DNA of 64,000 nt, from NCBI GenBank assembly GCA_947561395.2, contig OX387187.1, positions 21,185,829 through 21,249,828 of the forward strand, written 5' to 3'. This DNA comes from Buxus sempervirens (lineage: Eukaryota; Streptophyta; Magnoliopsida; Buxales; Buxaceae). Positions within the stretch are counted from its first letter, which is position 1; every line of letters starts with the position of its first letter. Under the pieces are notes generated by a model. The model worked only from the letters and a program-made list of their open reading frames with translations. It was not told the origin of the DNA and did no database searches. Of this stretch, positions 46,151 to 55,200 are shown in pieces. The translations under genes and the position numbers were made by a program.

Positions 46151-46253
46151 GTATTCGGCATTGAATGCCGGATACAAAGAGGCACCTGTGTAACCGGCCA
46201 TAGAGGCCAGTTATGAAGAGGGCTTAGTGTATCCGGCCTAAGTTGCCGAATAC
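46151..46253 (+). repeat. 39-bp-period dyad array, 3 units (B5, promoter-proximal)
   Basis: Units start at 46151 (GTATTCGGC/GCCGGATAC), 46190 (GTAACCGGC/GCCAGTTAT) and 46229 (GTATCCGGC/GCCGAATAC). The last unit ends 12 nt before the TATA box at 46266. Confidence 0.92.
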
Positions 46254-46265
46254 ATTAAGTTGGTC

Positions 46266-46273
46266 TATAAAAG
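46266..46273 (+). promoter_or_regulatory. TATA box of LTR B5
   Basis: TATAAAAG is bracketed by TTGGTC and GGCCAA. The arms differ from those of B3 but remain near-complementary (5 of 6). Confidence 0.72.
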
Positions 46274-47846
46274 GCCAACAGCAGCCCATTTCCGGGGGTT
46301 GGATTTTCTTGTGGGTTTCAAGCTTCCTTCCCCCATCAGTTTTGGTCCGAATCCCTCTCTCCTCAACCCTCTTTGCTTCCCCTACCTTCCTACATCCTCT
46401 CAAGACCATCTTGCCCAAGCCTTCTTCTTCCCTTCCCCTTCCTTGTTGAAACCAGAAGGAGAGAGTTGCGGGTGGAGCAAGAGGTGAGCATCCAAGGGGT
46501 TTCCAGCTGCTGTTTGGCCTCAAAGAGGTGCTTCCACACTACCTAGGAACTCCAAAACCACCAGGTGAGGCTCCTAACCACTTGGTATTGCACATATGTT
46601 AAAATAGGAATTTTATAAAATGATTTCCAAGCTTGTCTTCATTCTTTGCATGAGCTCACTCCTATATCTGTCTTCAAGCATGCATTTACCTCCCCTTGCA
46701 TGGCATGAGAACCACCGCCAGTAAGAAGTCTACGTAGGGTTTTTTAAGGAAGCATAGGAGTTTATTTTAACGCATTTTTAATCTCCTCTGGTTGCTGTCC
46801 ATGGGTTCATATTAAGTTTTTTCATAAGGAGCATGTTCCCTCTTACTTTACAACCTGATATACCCACGTATCAGCCCCCATTTCCTTCCCATTTCTTCTC
46901 TCTTCTCATCTTTCTCTATGCTTTTTTTGATGTTGGTTTGATTGTTCGTGGCCTTGCTCTAACTTCTTGTTCTCCTTTTAACGTCGTGTGCTTGTATGCT
47001 ACTCGTCATTAAGAGGGAATGCATCTTCTCTCTTCTTCCTTGAATCTGCTGATTCTTTTTTTTTTGTTATTTCTAAAACATTCTGGTTACCAATTATGTA
47101 GCATGACCTTGCATTGGTCACTTGCTTTTTTAGCCATATGCTTGCAACCATGCTCAACCCACCCCAGCCCTTCCATTGCTGTATTTTTTTTTTTTGACGT
47201 ATATGCTACTGATTAGGTGCATCGACAATGGCTTCCGTTACCCTTTTTTTTTTACATGCATGCATGCACAATCCCTCACCCCTCCTCACTTGCTACCATG
47301 GCTCATGCAAGCATGCTCCCACCATCCCTTATGACTCCCCCATGCAAAACCATGCAAGTTGCTGTAGGGAACAGCAATAGGCCCGGGTGCTACTGCTGTT
47401 CCCAACAGATTTGCACACCCCCATGCAACCCCCATGAGTGTAAACCTCCCACCCCCAGTAGCGGGTTAAGTCCCCCCAAGGCTCAAGCCAATTGTTGCTG
47501 TCCCCCTATTCACAGCAGGCCTTTGTTTGTCTATTATGAGCTTACAACATGTCTTGTTTACTTTTGTTTGTATGTCAAGATAGAAGTGCATGCTCTTCTG
47601 TTTTTTTTGGGTAACTTGCTTTTTTTTATACATGCCATGACCCACCTTAGCTACTGCTGGAAACAGCAGTAGCACTCCCATTGCTAGCATACTACCCCCA
47701 TGCATGATAGCCCCATGCATGGTACTTGTTGGAGCCAAGGGCACTGTAGACACCCCAAATTGCACTGCCAAATGAGAAAATAATAAAAACATGTAATTAG
47801 AGCTTAAAACAGGTCAAAAAGGCCTAAAAATAGAATGAACAGGCTT

Positions 47847-47951
47847 TGCCCGTATTGACTTCACGGGCCGATCTTGCCCGCAAAATATCTACGGGCAGCC
47901 GCGCCCGTAGTATCTATACGGTCCCCGTTGGACCGTAGTGTATTTACGGGC
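47847..47951 (+). repeat. 28-bp-period dyad array in the A1 LTR
   Basis: Left arms start at 47863 (ACGGGC), 47891 (ACGGGC), 47918 (ACGGTC) and 47946. Matching right arms GCCCGC, GCCCGT and GACCGT follow a 7-nt centre (6 nt in one unit). The ACGGTC/GACCGT unit shows paired change in both arms. Confidence 0.9.
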
Positions 47952-48152
47952 ATTAAAGACACGTGCAAGTTTTGTCATCCTCTCGATTTCCGAGCTTTAT
48001 TTGAAGTCCAATATATCTTTAAACGAGCGGATTATGTCTTTTATTCGCTGAAGTCACCTTGGATGGCTATGGATGGGCATCATCTCTGTATTTCACTCTA
48101 TCCTGAGAATCAGGATATATCCTTCTGGACCAGCATTGCCCCTGGGTGTGTC

Positions 48153-48160
48153 TATAAATA
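48153..48160 (+). promoter_or_regulatory. TATA box of the A1 LTR
   Basis: TATAAATA within TCTATAAATAGAGG lies about 200 bp after the dyad array and about 100 bp before a consensus splice donor. Confidence 0.75.
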
Positions 48161-49557
48161 GAGGCTCTTTCCTCTAGCTAAGGGCCACGAAATTTTGAAG
48201 AATCAAAAGCTACAAGAGAAGGAAAGGAATCCCTGCTGCTCTGCCTGCTCAATCCAGGTAAGTCCCCTATCCCTTTTTATTTTCTGTCTTCAATTCTAGA
48301 TGTAATAGGATCATCTCTATTGCTGTAGAATAAGGCCATATCTATTTTTGTATCCCTAAACTTGTCTCCAAGTACCTCAAGGGTCTCTCTAGCCGTAAAA
48401 CGTGAAGAGAGAACTAGGGGAAAGGGGAACAGGTGGATCCCTAGAATAAAACCCCATATCTGTTTTTTTGTTTTTTTCATAGAATAAGGCCTGTGATTGT
48501 GTTTGTGTAACCAAACCTATCTCTAAGTACCTCAAGAGTCTCTCTAGCCGTAAAACGTGAAGAGAGAACTAGGGGAAAAGAGAACAGGTGGATCCGTAGG
48601 GTAGACCCCCATGTGCTCTAATTTGTGAGATGTGGCTGTTTTGAATATCCTGATCATGTTTTAATGCTTTTTATGATATATCTGAATGAATAACATGAAT
48701 CTATGATGTTTATAGCATGAGATCCCCTATTTTTGATAAAATTTGGATTTTTGCCACTTTTGCACCTACAGCACTGTTTTCATGATTTTTGTGGTTTTAG
48801 GCTAGGATCTTGGATTTATCATGATCAATATGGTAGATCTGGATCTAGAAGCCTGAAAATAACTTCTAGGGTTTCATGAGATGATTTTTAAATCGTTTTT
48901 AATTATTGAGATAAGGCCCTACGGTCTAAATTCTCCCTTTTTGGTGTTTTTCATCAGCGTGGGTCTTTTTGGTTTTAATTTTTGGATTTAATGTGAAATT
49001 TGGGCTTTATCTATGTTCTGGACTGTTCAAGTTAAATTTTGAAATAGTTTATAAAAATCATATTTTTCTAGATTTCTAGAATTTTGACTTGAAGCCAGAT
49101 TTTTGGATTTTTCACTTTAAATTGATTTTATTTGATTTTATCTCAATTTTATTTTGATCATGGAACCCTAGGAATGGTATGATCATATTTGAAAGTTCTG
49201 GATCAATCAGAATATTCATATGAAAAAGCCATACAATTTTGCCTCTTTTTTGTGATTTTCATGATTTTTATAGCAAGCTTTTTCTTTATTTTAAACATGA
49301 ACAATGCCTGGCAACCACTTTATGTGGATGAATAGGGGTGCCTAACACCTTCCCCTGTTCATAACTTAATCCCCTTACCCATCTCTGGTTGTTTTTTTTA
49401 GGAAGGATATTCTGCCCTAAAATTTGCCTTTTGTGCTTATTTAATATTTTAGTGTCCATTCACACCTAAATTGAATGGTGGCGACTCTTTGTTTTATTTA
49501 ATCCCGTGTGATGATAGAGGAAATCATTAAGATTGATTTTTTCCCATGTCTCACAAC

Positions 49558-49576
49558 TGGCGACTCCACTGGGGAC
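49558..49576 (+). promoter_or_regulatory. tRNA-Arg primer binding site (A1)
   Basis: TGGCGACTCCACTGGGGAC matches the complement of the 3' end of plant tRNA-Arg(ACG) (about 17 of 19 from memory of that tRNA). It primes minus-strand synthesis and sits 2 nt after the LTR. Confidence 0.9.
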
Positions 49577-50098
49577 TTGTGGATTTGAGCCTTTTTAATG
49601 TTTGTTCATGTTTTTGACTTTTTGATTTGCTAGCTATTTTGTGTTTTTAGCATGTCTTTGTTTTGCTTGCTGTTTGGTGTTCTTAAGCATGTTGAATATG
49701 TTTTAAATCTGAATTATTGCTTAAGAATTCATGGGGGTAGAAACATGCTTAATTTTGATTTATAGGATTGTTTCTACAAACATGCATAGGGGAGGTCCGT
49801 TTTGCTGAAATATGCTTATTTCTTGCTATATTTTTAGGATAGCATGTTTTAATTTGCAGCATGATCTCCATGATGATTTTGGGTGTATAACATGATCATA
49901 TGTTTGCATGATAGATGATTTTTTTTATGAGCATGTTTTAGGTGCTATAGGATTGCTTTATTTACTTGTTTATTTTAAATATGCTTTCCTATTATGCCTT
50001 GGTTTGTTTATGCATGGCTGCGAAAAGAGTGGCAAGGGTTTGGGACGTTGTGAATGCACCCAATTTTTACAATGCACTGTGCACATTTATTTTTTACA

Positions 50099-50199
50099 CA
50101 GCCTACCCTTAACCTATAGGAAGTTGAACCCGAATGTGTGTAGCTTGGCGCAACGAGGTCGATACTTCGGAAAGCGAAAGTGAAAACATTCACCTTAGA
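50099..50199 (+). other. Highly conserved leader block
   Basis: These 101 nt differ from A2 38909-39009 at 6 positions only, with no indel, while flanking leader text has many changes and indels. It includes AGTTGAACCCGAATGTGTG. It could be a packaging or structural RNA element. An open frame common to both copies (...TYRKLNPNVCSLA...RGRYFGK) runs through it, but about half of the differences change the residue. Confidence 0.6.
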
Positions 50200-50828
50200 A
50201 CTTTGAGCTAATGATGTGATGATAACGTGGATCTGGGATTCTGGTCATCACTAGGCTTGACTGCTAAGTTGCCATTAAGCCAAAACCCAAAACCCCTACG
50301 CTTGAAGGTGGAGTTACACGTTTTTGGCTAAATTACACAATTACGTAGGAATATAGGGTTGTATGATTGTGGGAAGGCCGTATGCATGGCTTACAAACCA
50401 GGGCATAATGCGGATGCTATATTCAAGGTAAACAAGGTAACAAGGTAATCCTATTGTTTTGTATTATTTTCATGTCATAGGGGTGTCATGGTACCCATGG
50501 GTTTGGGATAAAATTGGTCCCAAAATATGCATATTTGCTAAAAGTTGGTGCAGCCCATAGGAAGAGTTTCTAACTCTGTTTAGAATCAATCCTACCCTAT
50601 GTACACACAAGAGGCAACAAAAGGGTATCAAATTCTTGAGTATGATGTCAATTTGGAGGGTACATGTGCCCTCCCAAGCATGTGTTTTACAAATAGGCCA
50701 AAGTCCACTTTGGGACAGTTTAGAAGCTCTGTAATGGGTGAACCGTACGTTTGGATGAGCAATTAAAGTGATCAAACCACTAAAAACTGGAAAAATATAA
50801 CAGGGTTCCGTAAAACCGCATTTAGTAC

Positions 50829-50946
50829 ACGGGCTGGGCTTGCCCGTATTGGTTATACGGGCTAGGCTCGCCCGTGGATTGCATACGGTCACGGCAGGCT
50901 CGTAATTTGAATACGGGCAGGGCTGGACCGTAATGTGTATACGGTT
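50829..50946 (+). repeat. 28-bp-period dyad array in the A1 leader
   Basis: Left arms start at 50829, 50857, 50885, 50913 and 50941, all 28 bp apart. The arms are ACGGGC/GCCCGT twice, ACGGTC/GCTCGT and ACGGGC/GACCGT, with 7-nt centres throughout. It lies in the transcribed leader. Confidence 0.92.
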
Positions 50947-51090
50947 TTCTCGGAATATTCAACTTTAATCAGTTTTTCCCACTAAAATATTCTTTTAACC
51001 TTTAAATAATGATAAAGGGAAACAAGTTTGAATAAAATGATTCAAAAAAAAAAATTAAAAGAAAAAATGTGAGAGAAAGGTTCCTTGGGC

Positions 51091-52015
51091 TTCTGAAACC
51101 CTTTGAATTTCAGACTTTTTCAAAACTCTTGGGCTTCTGAAAGCCTTTGAATTTCAGATTTTTCAAAAATCCTGGGCCTCTGAAAGCCTTTGAATTTCAG
51201 ATTTTTCAAAAAATCCCTCGGGCCTCTGAAAGCCTTTGAATTTCAGACCTTTAACTTTCGGGCCTCTGAAAGCCTTTGAATTTCAGACTTTCATCAAAAT
51301 ATCCCTGGGCCTCTGAAAGCCTTTGAATTTCAGATTTCTCAAAAAATCCCTTGTGCCTCTGAAAGCCTTTGAATTTCAGAACTTTTCCTTTTGGGCCTCT
51401 GAAAGCCTTTGAATTTCAGAACTTTTCCTTTTGGGCCGCTGAAAGCCTTTGAATTTCAGATCTTTTGGGCCGCTGAAAGCCTTTGAATTTCAGATCTTTT
51501 GGGCCTCTGAAAGCCTTTGAATTTCAGAACTTTTCCTTTTGGGCCGCTGTAAGCCTTTGAATTTCAGATCTTTTGGGCCGCTGAAAGCCTTTGAATTTCA
51601 GATCTTTTGGGCCTCTGAAAGCCTTTGAATTTCAGAACTTTTCCTTTTGGGCCTCTGAAAGCCTTTGAATTTCAGAACTTTTGGGCCTCTGAAAGCCTTT
51701 GAATTTCAGACCTTTTTCTTTTGGGCCTCTAAAAACCTTTGAATTTCAGAACTTTTGGGCCTCTGAAAGCCTTTGAATTTCAGACTTTTTTCAAAATATC
51801 CCTAGGCCTCTGAAAGCCTTTGAATTTCAGACTTTCACCAAAAATCCTGGGCCTCTGAAAGCCTTTGAATTTCAGACTTTTATCAAACTTCTGGGCCTCT
51901 GAAAGCCTCTGAATTTCAGACCTTTTCCAAAAATATCCCTGGGCCTCTGAAAGCCTTTGAATTTCAGACTTTTTTCAAAAATCCCCCGGGCCTCTGAAAG
52001 CCTTTGAATTTCAGA
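51091..52015 (+). repeat. 23-unit repeat, each unit a small hairpin, before gag
   Basis: The core TCTGAAAGCCTTTGAATTTC followed by AGA occurs 23 times with spacers of about 5-30 nt. Each core folds as TCTGAAA/TTTCAGA with a 9-nt loop. Most variation is in the spacers; a minority of cores differ (GCTGAAA, CTAAAAA, CTGTAAG). It ends about 250 nt before the gag ATG. Confidence 0.95.
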
Positions 52016-52269
52016 TCTTTCTCTCTTTTGTGGGACCTGTTGGAAGCCCTAGAATATTCCAACAATTCAAAAAAAAAAAAAGAAAAAAGAAAAAAAAAGA
52101 AGCAAATAAAGAAAAGAAACAAATCCAAACTCGTGTTCACCCAGCTTGCACATAGGCATTCTTAGGCATGTGAATGAGATTAAATTGGCACTGATATTTT
52201 CTCTTTATTTTTCCAGGTACTAACACACTTGCAATCATAGCTCCTGTAACAAGATCAAGAGCTCGAGCC

Positions 52270-55200
52270 ATGAATCCCATTGAAGATGAAGTTGATGCTC
52301 CTCATCCAGATGTTGTTCTACTCCAAGAACAAGTGGCAGGACTAGCCCGAATGCTAGAGAACATACTGTCAGTACAGGCCCAACAAGTGCAGGCCCAACA
52401 AATGCAGGCCCAGAACCAGGCATCCACATCCAACCCTGCACCTCCACCCCAAGTCAACGTTCCACCTCAAGTGCAACCAACTCCTGAACCCGTCTATGAA
52501 CCCACCCCTGAACCTATACTGACCAGGGATGAGACAGCTGAATCAAACAAGGCTAAGGAAAAAGAAAGGATAAGGGAAGAGGTTGAAAGAAAGTTCATGC
52601 ATAAGTTAGAAATGATCCAAGATGAACTTAGGGAAGTCAAAGGGGTAAACAACTTTGGAGGCACCAATTTTGAAGACCTGTGCCTATACCCCAATGTGAA
52701 CCTGCCGGCTAAGTTTAAGTGCCCAGACTTGGACAAGTATGATGGCACTGGTTGCCCCATGAGCCACCTAAAGTTGTATTGCGGGGCCCTATGCCAGTTC
52801 GGGCAGGACGAGGGTATCTTGATCCAACTTTTCCAAAGGAGCCTGACAGGAACCGCATTAAGATGGTTTGCTACTCTAGACCATGGAAAGATCAAAAGAT
52901 GGAAGGACCTAGCTGATGCATTCCTAACTCAATACCGGTTCAATTCAGAGATCATGCCAGATAGGTATGACGTCATGAGAATGAGCAAAGGAAGAGAAGA
53001 GACTGTAAGGCAATATGCCAAGAGGTGGAGGGAGACGGCCTCCCAGGTCAGGCCACCCATGCTAGAACAGGAAATGATTTCTACTTTCATAAGCACTTTG
53101 GGTCAACCATTCTACAGCCACTTGGTGGGTCAGACCACCACTAATTTTGCAGCTTTGGTTCAGGTGGCTGACCGAATTGAAGATGGAATAAGGTCAGGTA
53201 AGATAATTGACCACTCTGCCATGGTTAGCCAGCAGGACCCCAACCTAAAGAAAGGAAGCGGAACAAAAAAGAATGGGAACAAGAAGGAGGGTGAGGTAAA
53301 CATGGTACAGCCACCATCTGGCCCTAACAAGCCCATACAAATCAACGTACCTGCCCATTTTCCTACTCCATCTCCACCTACCCAGGCCCCTATGAGGGTT
53401 AATGTTCCAACAACATCTTCGGACCAAAAAAGGGTTTTTACCAAAGAGGAAAAGGATGCCTATTTTGCAGCAAGGAGAAATAGGGTTTTCACCCCTATTC
53501 CTATGACTCCTTCTCAATTGCTGTCCACTTTATTGCAAGGAGGGTATATCACCTTAAGAGAACCTAATCCGAATGCATCTAAGGGGAGAAATTTTGACCC
53601 CTCCACCACTTGCGATTACCATATGGGTGCACCTGGGCACCCTACAGACAAGTGCTGGCCTTTGAAACATGCCATTCAGGATTTACTAGACCAGAATACC
53701 CTGTCTTTCAATACAGGGGCTTCCAATCCTCCAAGAACAGATATTGGACAAAACCCACTGCCCCAACATCACGGGGCAGGCCCATCTAATGTCATAGGAG
53801 TCATCTCTTCTGACAAAATAACCTTTGACCCATCTCAATTAATTGCTCCCATAGGGACAACGGTCAAAGTATATTTTGACAGGAGAAGTGAAGGCAAAGA
53901 AATAAATATGATTTCAAAGGGGAATGATAGTGCTGCAAAGAACATTAGCTCATCTTTGGACAGGGTCTCATCCCTCATGGCCCAGATAAACATCACCAAG
54001 CCACCTTTGGTCATTAATTGCCATCCATCCACTTTTACTCCGCCCATTCAGTCTAAGCCACCGTTAGTCATAAATTGTGACCCCCTTAGTGCGTCAGTCA
54101 CTTCTGCAAATCCCCAACCAAAACAACTTCCTCCATTGGTTGTTAATGTTCCTATTACTCAGACTGCCATCGCCAAGTCCAAACTTCCCCCATTGGTGGT
54201 GAATGTCCCTAAGCCTTCCTACATTGAATCGGCGGTACCATGGAACTACAGTGAAGCATTTACCACTACATGCCCTGCAGTTGAAAGCAAGGAAGAAGTA
54301 AACCTTATGATGAGGTCAGGAAAGTGTGTAGGGGTGGAAGAAAAACAGAAAGAAACAGAGAAGGATAAAGAAGAAGAAAGAAATAAAGGCAAGGCCAAAG
54401 TAGGGGAAGAGGCCCCTCAGGTAACTAACAGTGAGGCTGCTGACCTCATGAAGGTAATAAAAAAGAGTGAGTTCAATGTCCTCGAGCAATTGAACAAAGT
54501 CCCTGCCCAGATCTCAATACTGAGCCTATTGTTAAATTCAGAAAAACATAGGGACTCCTTGTTAAGGATACTCCAGGGGGCCCATGTGCCTAAAAACATT
54601 GAACCAGACCAACTAGGCCGGATGGTTGGGCAAATATTATCCCATAATGTCATAACCTTTTCTGAAACTGAAATCAGTCCAGCAGGGTACCATCATGTGG
54701 ATCCTTTTCACATTGCTGTGCTCAGTAAGGGCTGCATGATAGCCCGGGTCTTGATTGATAATGGGTCAGCCCTCAATGTCTGCCCTTTAGTAACCTTTGT
54801 TAAGCTCAATCTGGAGCGAAACAAAATAAAACAAAATGGAAGAATTATAAGAGCATTTGACAGCTCTAAAACACACTCTCTAGGGGAGGTTGAACTGCCG
54901 GTCACAATTGGACCGTATATTTTCAACATCACATTTGAAGTGATGGATATACCTGCGGCTTTCAACCTACTCCTAGGAAGGCCGTGGATTCATACGGCTA
55001 GGGCCATACCATCTACCCTCCACCAGAGAGTCAAATACATTAGAGGGCAAAAGGTGATTACCGTCCTGGCCGAAAACTTGGTTCCCCCCATGTGGTCCCC
55101 TGATGTACCCTGTATTAGCATGGAAATGACTGCAGATAAGTTGACATATCACTCTTTTCAATTTGAAGCTGTGAATTATATACCTGGGGGGTATCAGGAA

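Larger units (their letters stand above)
45455..47744 (+). mobile_element. Family-B LTR (B5), cut by element A1
   Basis: It starts TGTAAGCACCTCATTTTTGC with intact TG. Dyad arrays lie at 46008-46071 and 46151-46253, a TATA box at 46266-46273 and a donor-like CAG/GTGAGG near 46565. At 47745 the A1 LTR begins; the missing 3' part of B5 should follow the A1 3' LTR outside the window. GGCAC (47740-47744) is the expected TSD of A1. Confidence 0.85.
47745..49555 (+). repeat. 5' LTR of element A1
   Basis: It runs from TGTAGACACCCCAAATTGC to TCTCACA, 1,811 bp, with the primer site 2 nt later. It contains the 28-bp-period dyad array (47847-47951), a TATA box (48153-48160), a splice donor (48257/48258), a 155-bp direct repeat around the motif AGCCGTAAAACGTGAAGAG (48391 and 48546), and the U5 element TGGCGACTC (49479-49487). 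Confidence 0.93.
48258..52216 (+). other. Probable leader intron of the A1 sense transcript
   Basis: The donor CAG/GTAAGT at 48257/48258 is a strong consensus, and equivalents occur in A2, B1-B5 and C. The acceptor TTTTTCCAG at 52208-52216, with a pyrimidine-rich run before it, is 53 nt upstream of the gag ATG. Splicing would remove the primer site, dyad array and 23-unit repeat from a gag mRNA, leaving the unspliced RNA as genome. This is inference from splice motifs only. Confidence 0.5.

Noticed and set aside
47217..47672. 151-residue frame near the right end of LTR B5
   Set aside because: Cys/His/Pro-rich by composition (ATGCATGC, CCCC), inside an LTR, with no known domain.
51091..52015. 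CRISPR-like repeat and spacer layout
   Set aside because: Plant nuclear context inside a retrotransposon leader; spacers are short, low-complexity and of uneven length; no cas genes.
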